Assembly (NCBI GenBank): GCA_944474755.1
Contig: OX104117.1
Span: 74,314,926 to 74,378,925 of the forward strand
Length of the DNA stretch: 64,000 bases
Direction: 5' to 3'
Source of the DNA: Limnoperna fortunei
Lineage: Eukaryota; Mollusca; Bivalvia; Mytilida; Modiolidae
The notes below the pieces were generated by a model. That model saw only the letters and a list, made by a program, of their open reading frames with translations. It was not told the origin of the DNA and made no database searches. Both the position numbers and the translations under genes were made by a program. Positions 1-13,174 of the stretch are shown here, one piece after another (the stretch's first letter is position 1; each line of letters opens with the position of its first letter).

Positions 1-1281
1 TAATGGTACTAGGTAAGGCATAATCTGTAATGGTACTAGGTAAGGCATAACGTGTAATGGTATTAGGTAAGGCATAACCTGTAATGGTACTAGGTAAGGC
101 ATAACCTGTAATGGTACTAGGTAAGGCATAATCTGTAATGGTACTAGGTAAGACATAATCTGTAATGGTACTAGGTAAGGCATAACCTGTAATGGTACTA
201 GGTAAGGCATAACCTGTAATGGTACTAGGTAAGGCATAACCTGTAATGGTACTAGGTAAGGCATAATCTGTAATGGTACTAGGTAAGGCATAACCTGTAA
301 TGGTACTAGGTAAGGCATAACCTGTAATGGTACTAGGTAAGGCATAATCTGTAATGGTACTAGGTAAGGCATAACCTGTAATGGTACTAGGTAAGGCATA
401 ACCTGTAATGGTACTAGGTAAGGCATAACCTGTAATGGTACTAGGTAAGGCATAACCTGTAATGGTACTAGGTAAGGCATAACCTGTAATGGTACTAGGT
501 AAGGCATAACCTGTAATGGTACTAGGTAAGGCATAACGTGTAATGGTATTAGGTAAGGCATAACCTGTAATGGCACTAGGTAAGGCTTAACCTGTCATGG
601 TACTAGGTAAGGCATAATCTGTAATGGTACTAGGTAAGGCATAATCTGTAATGGTACTAGGTAAGGCATAACGTGTAATGGTACTAGGTAAGGCATAACG
701 TGTAATGGTACTAGGTAAGGCATAACGTGTACTGGTACTAGGTAAGACATAACCTGTAATGGTACTAGGTAAGGCATAACCTGTAATGGTACTAGGTAAG
801 GCATAACCTGTAATGGTACTAGGTAAGGCATAACCTGTAATGGTACTAGGTAAGGCATAACCTGTAATGGTACTAGGTAAGGCATAACGTGTAATGGTAT
901 TAGGTAAGGCATAACCTGTAATGGCACTAGGTAAGGCTTAACCTGTCATGGTACTAGGTAAGGCATAATCTGTAATGGTACTAGGTAAGGCATAATCTGT
1001 AATGGTACTAGGTAAGGCATAACGTGTAATGGTACTAGGTAAGGCATAACCTGTAATGGCACTAGGTAAGGCATAACCTGTAATGGTACTAGGTAAGGCA
1101 TAACGTGTAATGGTACTAGGTAAGACATAACCTGTAATGGTACTAGGTAAGGCATAACCTGTAATGGTACTAGGTAAGGCATAACCTGTAATGGTACTAG
1201 GTAAGACATAACCTGTAATGGTACTAGGTAAGGCATAACCTGTAATGGTACTAGGTAAGGCATAATCTGTAATGGCACTAG

Positions 1282-4200
1282 GTAAGGCATAACGTGTAAT
1301 GGTACTAGGTAAGGCATAACGTGTAATGGTACTAGGTAAGGCATAACCTGTAATGGTACTAGGTAAGACATAACCTGTAATGGTACTAGGTAAGGCATAA
1401 CCTGTAATGGTACTAGGTAAGACATAACCTGTAATGGTACTAGGTAAGGCATAACCTGTAATGGTACTAGGTAAGGCATAATCTGTAATGGCACTAGGTA
1501 AGGCATAATCTGTAATGGTATTAGGTAAGGCATAACGTGTAATGGTATTAGGTAAGGCATAATCTGTAATGGTACTAGGTAAGGCATAACCTGTAATGGT
1601 ACTAGGTAAGGCATAATCTGTAATGGTACTAGGTAAGGCATAACGTGTAATGGCACTAGGTAAGGCATAATCTGTAATGGTACTAGGTAAGGCATAACCT
1701 GTAATGGTACTAGGTAAGACATAACGTGTAATGGTACTAGGTAAGGCATAACGTGTAATGGTATTAGGTAAGGCATAATCTGTAATGGTACTAGGTAAGG
1801 CATAACCTGTAATGGTACTAGGTAAGGCATAATCTGTAATGGTACTAGGTAAGGCATAATCTGTAATGGTACTAGGTAAGGCATAACGTGTAATGGTACT
1901 AGGTAAGGCATAACCTGTAATGGTACTAGGTAAGGCATAACCTGTAATGGTACTAGGTAAGGCATAACGTGTAATGGTACTAGGTAAGGCATAATCTGTA
2001 ATGGTACTAGGTAAGGCATAACCTGTAATGGTACTAGGTAAGACATAACCTGTAATGGTACTAGGTAAGGCATAACCTGTAATGGTACTAGGTAAGACAT
2101 AACCTGTAATGGTACTAGGTAAGGCATAACCTGTAATGGTACTAGGTAAGGCATAATCTGTAATGGCACTAGGTAAGGCATAATCTGTAATGGTATTAGG
2201 TAAGGCATAACGTGTAATGGTATTAGGTAAGGCATAATCTGTAATGGTACTAGGTAAGGCATAACCTGTAATGGTACTAGGTAAGGCATAATCTGTAATG
2301 GTACTAGGTAAGGCATAACGTGTAATGGCACTAGGTAAGGCATAATCTGTAATGGTACTAGGTAAGGCATAACCTGTAATGGTACTAGGTAAGACATAAC
2401 GTGTAATGGTACTAGGTAAGGCATAACGTGTAATGGTACTAGGTAAGGCATAATCTGTAATGGTACTAGGTAAGGCATAACCTGTAATGGTACTAGGTAA
2501 GGCATAATCTGTAATGGTACTAGGTAAGGCATAATCTGTAATGGTACTAGGTAAGGCATAACGTGTAATGGTACTAGGTAAGGCATAACCTGTAATGGTA
2601 CTAGGTAAGGCATAACCTGTAATGGTACTAGGTAAGGCATAACGTGTACTGGTACTAGGTAAGGCATAATCTGTAATGGTACTAGGTAAGGCATAACCTG
2701 TAATGGTACTAGGTAAGGCATAATCTGTAATGGTACTAGGTAAGGCATAATCTGTAATGGCACTAGGTAAGGCATAACCTGTAATGGTACTAGGTAAGGC
2801 ATAATCTGTAATGGTACTAGGTAAGGCATAACCTGTAATGGTACTAGGTAAGGCATAACCTGTAATGGTACTAGGTAAGGCATAACCTGTAATGGTACTA
2901 AGTAAGGCATAACCTGTAATGGTACTAGGTAAGACATAACCTGTAATGGTACTAGGTAAGATATAACCTGTAATGGTACTAGGTAAGGCATAATCTGTAA
3001 TGGTACTAGGTAAGGCATAACCTGTAATGGTACTAGGTAAGGCATAACCTGTAATGGTACTAGGTAAGGCATAACCTGTAATGGTACTAGGTAAGGCATA
3101 ACGTGTACTGGTACTAGGTAAGGCATAATCTGTAATGGTACTAGGTAAGGCATAACCTGTAATGGTACTAGGTAAGACATAACCTGTAATGGTACTAGGT
3201 AAGGCATAACGTGTAATGGTACTAGGTAAGGCATAATCTGTAATGGTACTAGGTAAGGCATAACGTGTAATGGTACTAGGTAAGGCATAATGTGTAATGG
3301 TACTAGGTAAGGCATAACCTGTAATGGTACTAGGTAAGGCATAACCTGTAATGGTACTAGGTAAGGCATAACGTGTAATGGTACTAGGTAAGGCATAATC
3401 TGTAATGGTACTAGGTAAGGCATAATCTGTAATGGTACTAGGTAAGGCATAACCTGTAATGGTACTAGGTAAGGCATAACGTGTAATGGTACTAGGTAAG
3501 GCATAACCTGTAATGGTACTAGGTAAGGCATAACCTGTAATGGTACTAGGTAAGGCATAACCTGTAATGGTACTAGGTAAGGCATAACGTGTAATGGTAC
3601 TATGTAAGGCTTAACCTGTCATGGTACTAGGTAAGGCATAACCTGTAATGGTACTAGGTAAGGCATAACCTGTAATGGTACTAGGTAAGGCATAACCTGT
3701 AATGGTACTAGGTAAGGCATAATCTGTAATGGTACTAGGTAAGGCATAACCTGTAATGGTACTAGGTAAGGCTTAACCTGTAATGGTACTAGGTAAGGCA
3801 TAATATGTAATGGTACTAGGTAAGGCATAATATGTAATGGTACTAGGTAAGGCATAATATGTAATGGTACTAGGTAAGGCATAACCTGTAATGGTACTAG
3901 GTAAGGCATAACCTGTAATGGTACTAGGTAAGGCATAACCTGTAATGGTACTAGGTAAGGCATAACGTGTAATGGTACTATGTAAGGCTTAACCTGTCAT
4001 GGTACTAGGTAAGGCATAACCTGTAATGGTACTAGGTAAGGCTTAACCTGTAATGGTACTAGGTAAGGCATAATATGTAATGGTACTAGGTAAGGCATAA
4101 TATGTAATGGTACTAGGTAAGGCATAATATGTAATGGTATTAGGTAAGGCATAACGTGTAATGGTACTAGGTAAGGCATAACGTGTAATGGTACTAGGTA

Positions 4201-7005
4201 AGGCATAACCTGTAATGGTACTAGGTAAGACATAACCTGTAATGGTACTAGGTAAGGCATAACCTGTAATGGTACTAGGTAAGACATAACCTGTAATGGT
4301 ACTAGGTAAGGCATAACCTGTAATGGTACTAGGTAAGGCATAATCTGTAATGGCACTAGGTAAGGCATAATCTGTAATGGTATTAGGTAAGGCATAACGT
4401 GTAATGGTATTAGGTAAGGCATAATCTGTAATGGTACTAGGTAAGGCATAACCTGTAATGGTACTAGGTAAGGCATAATCTGTAATGGTACTAGGTAAGG
4501 CATAACGTGTAATGGCACTAGGTAAGGCATAATCTGTAATGGTACTAGGTAAGGCATAACCTGTAATGGTACTAGGTAAGACATAACGTGTAATGGTACT
4601 AGGTAAGGCATAACGTGTAATGGTATTAGGTAAGGCATAATCTGTAATGGTACTAGGTAAGGCATAACCTGTAATGGTACTAGGTAAGGCATAATCTGTA
4701 ATGGTACTAGGTAAGGCATAATCTGTAATGGTACTAGGTAAGGCATAACGTGTAATGGTACTAGGTAAGGCATAACCTGTAATGGTACTAGGTAAGGCAT
4801 AACCTGTAATGGTACTAGGTAAGGCATAACGTGTAATGGTACTAGGTAAGGCATAATCTGTAATGGTACTAGGTAAGGCATAACCTGTAATGGTACTAGG
4901 TAAGACATAACCTGTAATGGTACTAGGTAAGGCATAACCTGTAATGGTACTAGGTAAGACATAACCTGTAATGGTACTAGGTAAGGCATAACCTGTAATG
5001 GTACTAGGTAAGGCATAATCTGTAATGGCACTAGGTAAGGCATAATCTGTAATGGTATTAGGTAAGGCATAACGTGTAATGGTATTAGGTAAGGCATAAT
5101 CTGTAATGGTACTAGGTAAGGCATAACCTGTAATGGTACTAGGTAAGGCATAATCTGTAATGGTACTAGGTAAGGCATAACGTGTAATGGCACTAGGTAA
5201 GGCATAATCTGTAATGGTACTAGGTAAGGCATAACCTGTAATGGTACTAGGTAAGACATAACGTGTAATGGTACTAGGTAAGGCATAACGTGTAATGGTA
5301 TTAGGTAAGGCATAATCTGTAATGGTACTAGGTAAGGCATAACCTGTAATGGTACTAGGTAAGGCATAATCTGTAATGGTACTAGGTAAGGCATAATCTG
5401 TAATGGTACTAGGTAAGGCATAACGTGTAATGGTACTAGGTAAGGCATAACCTGTAATGGTACTAGGTAAGGCATAACCTGTAATGGTACTAGGTAAGGC
5501 ATAACGTGTACTGGTACTAGGTAAGGCATAATCTGTAATGGTACTAGGTAAGGCATAACCTGTAATGGTACTAGGTAAGGCATAATCTGTAATGGTACTA
5601 GGTAAGGCATAATCTGTAATGGCACTAGGTAAGGCATAACCTGTAATGGTACTAGGTAAGGCATAATCTGTAATGGTACTAGGTAAGGCATAACCTGTAA
5701 TGGTACTAGGTAAGGCATAACCTGTAATGGTACTAGGTAAGGCATAACCTGTAATGGTACTAAGTAAGGCATAACCTGTAATGGTACTAGGTAAGACATA
5801 ACCTGTAATGGTACTAGGTAAGATATAACCTGTAATGGTACTAGGTAAGGCATAATCTGTAATGGTACTAGGTAAGGCATAACCTGTAATGGTACTAGGT
5901 AAGGCATAACCTGTAATGGTACTAGGTAAGGCATAACCTGTAATGGTACTAGGTAAGGCATAACGTGTACTGGTACTAGGTAAGGCATAATCTGTAATGG
6001 TACTAGGTAAGGCATAACCTGTAATGGTACTAGGTAAGACATAACCTGTAATGGTACTAGGTAAGGCATAACGTGTAATGGTACTAGGTAAGGCATAATC
6101 TGTAATGGTACTAGGTAAGGCATAACGTGTAATGGTACTAGGTAAGGCATAATCTGTAATGGTACTAGGTAAGGCATAACCTGTAATGGTACTAGGTAAG
6201 GCATAACCTGTAATGGTACTAGGTAAGGCATAACGTGTAATGGTACTAGGTAAGGCATAATCTGTAATGGTACTAGGTAAGGCATAATCTGTAATGGTAC
6301 TAGGTAAGGCATAACCTGTAATGGTACTAGGTAAGGCATAACGTGTAATGGTACTAGGTAAGGCATAACCTGTAATGGTACTAGGTAAGGCATAACCTGT
6401 AATGGTACTAGGTAAGGCATAACCTGTAATGGTACTAGGTAAGGCATAACGTGTAATGGTACTATGTAAGGCTTAACCTGTCATGGTACTAGGTAAGGCA
6501 TAACCTGTAATGGTACTAGGTAAGGCATAACCTGTAATGGTACTAGGTAAGGCATAACCTGTAATGGTACTAGGTAAGGCATAATCTGTAATGGTACTAG
6601 GTAAGGCATAACCTGTAATGGTACTAGGTAAGGCTTAACCTGTAATGGTACTAGGTAAGGCATAATATGTAATGGTACTAGGTAAGGCATAATATGTAAT
6701 GGTACTAGGTAAGGCATAATATGTAATGGTACTAGGTAAGGCATAACCTGTAATGGTACTAGGTAAGGCATAACCTGTAATGGTACTAGGTAAGGCATAA
6801 CCTGTAATGGTACTAGGTAAGGCATAACGTGTAATGGTACTATGTAAGGCTTAACCTGTCATGGTACTAGGTAAGGCATAACCTGTAATGGTACTAGGTA
6901 AGGCTTAACCTGTAATGGTACTAGGTAAGGCATAATATGTAATGGTACTAGGTAAGGCATAATATGTAATGGTACTAGGTAAGGCATAATATGTAATGGT
7001 ATTAG
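1282..7005. repeat. Higher-order satellite repeat, 2,862-bp period with nested 675-bp period
   Basis: The variant pattern from about 1282 to 4143 recurs at about 4144 to 7005 with an offset of exactly 2,862 bp (106 monomers). Matching landmarks are the tcatgg variants at 3619, 3997, 6481 and 6859 and the blocks of three TATGTAAT joints near 3800-3860 and 6660-6720. Inside each copy a 675-bp (25-monomer) duplication is visible: the gcataatctgtaatggcac landmark occurs at 1476 and 2151, and at 4338 and 5013. Only scattered substitutions separate the copies, which suggests recent segmental amplification. Confidence 0.85.
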
Positions 7006-7392
7006 GTAAGGCATAACGTGTAATGGTATTAGGTAAGGCATAACCTGTAATGGTACTAGGTAAGGCATAACCTGTAATGGTACTAGGTAAGGCATAACCT
7101 GTAATGGTACTAGGTAAGGCATAACCTGTAATGGTACTATGTAAGGCATAACCTGTAATGGCACTAGGTAAGGCATAACCTGTAATGGTACTAGGTAAGG
7201 CATAACCTGTAATGGTACTAGGTAAGGCATAACCTGTAATGGTACTAGGTAAGGCATAATCTGTAATGGTACTAGGTAAGGCATAACCTGTAATGGTACT
7301 AGGTAAGGCATAACCTGTAATGGTACTAGGTAAGGCATAACCTGTAATGGTACTAGGTAAGGCATAATCTGTAATGGTACTAGGTAAGGCAT

Positions 7393-9620
7393 AACCTGTA
7401 ATGGTACTAGGTAAGACATAACCTGTAATGGTACTAGGTAAGGCATAACCTGTAATGGTACTAGGTAAGGCATAACCTGTAATGGTACTAGGTAAGGCAT
7501 AACCTGTAATGGTACTAGGTAAGACATAACCAGTAATGGTATTAGGTAAGGCATAACCTGTAATGGTACTAGGTAAGGCATAACCTGTAATGGTACTAGG
7601 TAAGGCATAACCTGTAATGGTACTAGGTAAGGCATAATCTGTAATGGTACTAGGTAAGGCATAACGTGTAATGGTACTAGGTAAGGCATAATCTGTAATG
7701 GTACTAGGTAAGGCATAACCTGTAATGGTACTAGGTAAGGCATAACCTGTAATGGTACCAGGTAAGGCATAACCTGTAATGGTACTAGGTAAGGCATAAC
7801 CTGTAATGGTACTAGGTAAGGCATAACGTGTAATGGTACTAGGTAAGGCATAATCTGTAATGGTACTAGGTAAGGCATAACCTGTAATGGTACTAGGTAA
7901 GGCATATCCTGTAATGGTACTAGGTAAGGCATAACCTGTAATGGTACTAGGTAAGGCATAACCTGTAATGGTACTAGGTAAGGCATAACCTGTAATGGTA
8001 CTAGGTAAGGCATAACCTGTAATGGTACTAGGTAAGGCATAACCTGTAATGGTACTAGGTAAGGCATAATCTGTAATGGTACTAGGTAAGGCATAATCTG
8101 TAATGGTACTAGGTAAGGCATAACCTGTAATGGTACTAGGTAAGGCATAACCTGTAATGGTACTAGGTAAGGCATAATCTGTAATGGTACCAGGTAAGGC
8201 ATAACGTGTAATGGCACTAGGTAAGGCATAACCTGTAATGGTACTAGGTAAGGCATAACCTGTAATGGTACTAGGTAAGGCATAACCTGTAATGGTACTA
8301 GGTAAGGCATAATCTGTAATGGTACTAGGTAAGGCATAACCTGTAATGGTACTAGGTAAGGCATAACCTGTAATGGTACCAGGTAAGGCATAACCTGTAA
8401 TGGTACTAGGTAAGGCATAACCTGTAATGGTACTAGGTAAGGCATAACGTGTAATGGTACTAGGTAAGGCATAATCTGTAATGGTACTAGGTAAGGCATA
8501 ACCTGTAATGGTACTAGGTAAGACATAACCTGTAATGGTACTAGGTAAGGCATAACGTGTAATGGTACTAGGTAAGGCATAATCTGTAATGGTACTAGGT
8601 AAGGCATAACCTGTAATGGTACTAGGTAAGGCATAACCTGTAATGGTACTAGGTAAGACATAACCTGTAATGGTACTAGGTAAGGCATAACCTGTAATGG
8701 TACTAGGTAAGACATAACCTGTAATGGTACTAGGTAAGGCATAACGTGTAATGGCACTAGGTAAGGCATAACCTGTAATGGTACTAGGTAAGACATAACC
8801 TGTAATGGTACTAGGTAAGGCATAACGTGTAATGGTACTAGGTAAGGCATAATCTGTAATGGTACTAGGTAAGGCATAACCTGTAATGGTGCTAGGTAAG
8901 GCATAACCTGTAATGGTACCAGGTAAGGCATAACCTGTAATGGTACTAGGTAAGGCATAACCTGTAATGGTACTAGGTAAGGCATAACGTGTAATGGTAC
9001 TAGGTAAGGCATAATCTGTAATGGTACTAGGTAAGGCATAACCTGTAATGGTACTAGGTAAGGCATAACCTGTAATGGTACTAGGTAAGGCATAACCTGT
9101 AATGGTACTAGGTAAGGCATAACCTGTAATGGTACTAGGTAAGGCATAACCTGTAATGGTACTAGGTAAGGCATAACCTGTAATGGTACTAGGTAAGGCA
9201 TAACCTGTAATGGTACTAGGTAAGGCATAATCTGTAATGGTACTAGGTAAGGCATAACCTGTAATGGTACTAGGTAAGACATAACCTGTAATGGTACTAG
9301 GTAAGGCATAACCTGTAATGGTACTAGGTAAGGCATAACCTGTAATGGTACTAGGTAAGGCATAACCTGTAATGGTACTAGGTAAGACATAACCTGTAAT
9401 GGTATTAGGTAAGGCATAACCTGTAATGGTACTAGGTAAGGCATAACCTGTAATGGTACTAGGTAAGGCATAACCTGTAATGGTACTAGGTAAGGCATAA
9501 TCTGTAATGGTACTAGGTAAGGCATAACGTGTAATGGTACTAGGTAAGGCATAATCTGTAATGGTACTAGGTAAGGCATAACCTGTAATGGTACTAGGTA
9601 AGGCATAACCTGTAATGGTA
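7393..9620. repeat. Higher-order satellite duplication, 1,863-bp offset
   Basis: A run of variant monomers around 7393-7700 (two gacataa units flanking four standard ones, then a ggtatta unit) recurs around 9256-9563. The offset is 1,863 bp, 69 monomers; the second gacataa begins at 7521 in one copy and 9384 in the other. I checked the match only by eye over about 300 bp, so the true edges of the duplication are uncertain. Confidence 0.6.
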
Positions 9621-12600
9621 CTAGGTAAGGCATAACGTGTAATGGTACTAGGTAAGGCATAATCTGTAATGGTACTAGGTAAGGCATAACCTGTAATGGT
9701 ACTAGGTAAGGCATAACCTGTAATGGTACTAGGTAAGGCATAACCTGTAATGGTACTAGGTAAGGCATAACCTGTAATGGTACTAGGTAAGGCATAACCT
9801 GTAATGGTACAAGGTAAGGCATAACCTGTAATGGTACTAGGTAAGGCATAACCTGTAATGGTACTAGGTAAGGCATAATCTGTAATGGTACTAGGTAAGG
9901 CATAACGTGTAATGGTACTAGGTAAGGCATAACCTGTAATGGTACTAGGTAAGACATAACCTGTAATGGTACTAGGTAAGGCATAACCTGTAATGGTACT
10001 AGGTAAGGCATAACGTGTAATGGTACTAGGTAAGGCATAATCTGTAATGGTACTAGGTAAGGCATAACCTGTAATGGTACTAGGTAAGGCATAACCTGTA
10101 ATGGTACTAGGTAAGGCATAACCTGTAATGGTACTAGGTAAGGCATAACCTGTAATGGTACTAGGTAAGGCATAACCTGTAATGGTACTAGGTAAGGCAT
10201 AACCTGTAATGGTACTAGGTAAGACATAACCTGTAATGGCACTAGGTAAGGCATAACCTGTAATGGTACCAGGTAAGGCATAATCTGTAATGGTACTAGG
10301 TAAGGCATAATCTGTAATGGTACTAGGTAAGGCATAACCTGTAATGGTACTAGGTAAGGCATAACCTGTAATGGTACCAGGTAAGACATAACCTGTAATG
10401 GTACTAGGTAAGGCATAACCTGTAATGGTACTAGGTAAGGCATAACCTGTAATGGTACTAGGTAAGGCATAACCTGTAATGGTACTAGGTAAGGCATAAC
10501 CTGTAATGGTACTAGGTAAGGCATAACCTGTAATGGTACTAGGTAAGGCATAATCTGTAATGGTACTAGGTAAGACATAACCTGTAATGGTACTAGGTAA
10601 GGCATAACCTGTAATGGTACTAGGTAAGGCATAACCTGTAATGGCACTAGGTAAGGCATAATCTGTAATGGTACTAGGTAAGGCATAACCTGTAATGGTA
10701 CTAGGTAAGGCATAACCTGTAATGGTACTAGGTAAGGCATAACCTGTAATGGTACTAGGTAAGGCATAACGTGTAATGGTACCAGGTAAGGCATAACCTG
10801 TAATGGTACTAGGTAAGGCATAACCTGTAATGGTACTAGGTAAGGCATAACCTGTAATGGCACTAGGTAAGGCATAATCTGTAATGGTACTAGGTAAGGC
10901 ATAACCTGTAATGGTACTAGGTAAGGCATAACCTGTAATGGTACTAGGTAAGGCATAACCTGTAATGGCACTAGGTAAGGCATAACCTGTAATGGTACTA
11001 GGTAAGGCATAACCTGTAATGGTACCAGGTAAGGCATAATCTGTAATGGTACTAGGTAAGGCATAACCTGTAATGGTACTAGGTAAGGCATAACCTGTAA
11101 TGGTACTAGGTAAGGCATAACCTGTAATGGTACTAGGTAAGGCATAACCTGTAATGGTACCAGGTAAGGCATAACCTGTAATGGTACCAGGTAAGGCATA
11201 ACCTGTAATGGTACTAGGTAAGGCATAACCTGTAATGGTACTAGGTAAGGCATAACCTGTAATGGTACCAGGTAAGGCATAACCTGTAATGGTACCAGGT
11301 AAGGCATAACCTGTAATGGTACTAGGTAAGGCATAATCTGTAATGGTACTAGGTAAGGCATAATCTGTAATGGTACTAGGTAAGGCATAACCTGTAATGG
11401 TATTAGGTAAGGCATAACCTGTAATGGTACTAGGTAAGGCATAACCTGTAATGGTACTAGGTAAGGCATAACCTGTAATGGTACTAGGTAAGGCATAATA
11501 TGTAATGGTACTAGGTAAGGCATAACCTGTAATGGTACTAGGTAAGACATAACCTGTAATGGTACTAGGTAAGGCATAACCTGTAATGGTACTAGGTAAG
11601 GCATAATCTGTAATGGTACTAGGTAAGACATAATCTGTAATGGTATTAGGTAAGGCATAACCTGTAATGGTACTAGGTAAGGCATAACCTGTAATGGTAC
11701 TAGGTAAGGCATAATCTGTAATGGTACTAGGTAAGACATAATCTGTAATGGTACTAGGTAAGGCATAATCTGTAATGGTATTAGGTAAGGCATAACCTGT
11801 AATGGTACTAGGTAAGGCATAACCTGTAATGGTACTAGGTAAGGCATAATATGTAATGGTACTAGGTAAGACATAATCTGTAATGGTACTAGGTAAGGCA
11901 TAACCTGTAATGGTACTAGGTAAGGCATAACCTGTAATGGTACTAGGTAAGGCATAACCTGTAATGGTACTAGGTAAGGCATAACCTGAAATGGTACCAG
12001 GTAAGGCATAACCTGTAATGGTACTAGGTAAGGCATAATCTGTAATGGTACTAGGTAAGGCATAATCTGTAATGGTACTAGGTAAGGCATAATCTGTAAT
12101 GGTACCAGGTAAGGCATAATATGTAATGGTATTAGGTAAGACATAACCTGTAATGGCACTAGGTAAGGCATAACCTGTAATGGTACCAGGTAAGGCATAA
12201 CCTGTAATGGTACTAGGTAAGGCATAATCTGTAATGGTACTAGGTAAGGCATAATCTGTAATGGTACTAGGTAAGGCATAATCTGTAATGGTACCAGGTA
12301 AGGCATAATCTGTAATGGTACTAGGTAAGGCATAACCTGTAATGGTACTAGGTAAGGCATAACCTGTAATGGTACCAGGTAAGGCATAATCTGTAATGGT
12401 ACTAGGTAAGGCATAACCTGTAATGGTACTAGGTAAGGCATAATCTGTAATGGTACTAGGTAAGGCATAACCTGTAATGGTACCAGGTAAGGCATAACCT
12501 GTAATGGTACTAGGTAAGGCATAACCTGTAATGGTACTAGGTAAGGCATAATCTGTAATGGTACTAGGTAAGGCATAATCTGTAATGGTACTAGGTAAGG

Positions 12601-13174
12601 CATAACCTGTAATGGTACTAGGTAAGGCATAACCTGTAATGGTACTAGGTAAGGCATAATCTGTAATGGTACTAGGTAAGGCATAATATGTAATGGTACT
12701 AGGTAAGGCATAACCTGTAATGGTACTAGGTAAGGCATAACGTGTACTGGTACTAGGTAAGGCATAACCTGTAATGGTACTAGGTAAGGCATAATCTGTA
12801 ATGGTACTAGGTAAGGCATAATCTGTAATGGTACTAGGTAAGGCATAACCTGTAATGGTACTAGGTAAGGCATAACCTGTAATGGTACCAGGTAAGGCAT
12901 AACCTGTAATGGCACTATGTAAGGCATAACCTGTAATGGTACTAGGTAAGGCATAACCTGTAATGGTACTAGGTAAGGCATAATCTGTAATGGTACTAGG
13001 TAAGGCATAATATGTAATGGTACTAGGTAAGGCATAACCTGTAATGGTACTAGGTAAGGCATAACGTGTACTGGTACTAGGTAAGGCATAACCTGTAATG
13101 GTACTAGGTAAGGCATAATCTGTAATGGTACTAGGTAAGGCATAATCTGTAATGGTACTAAGTAAGGCATAACG

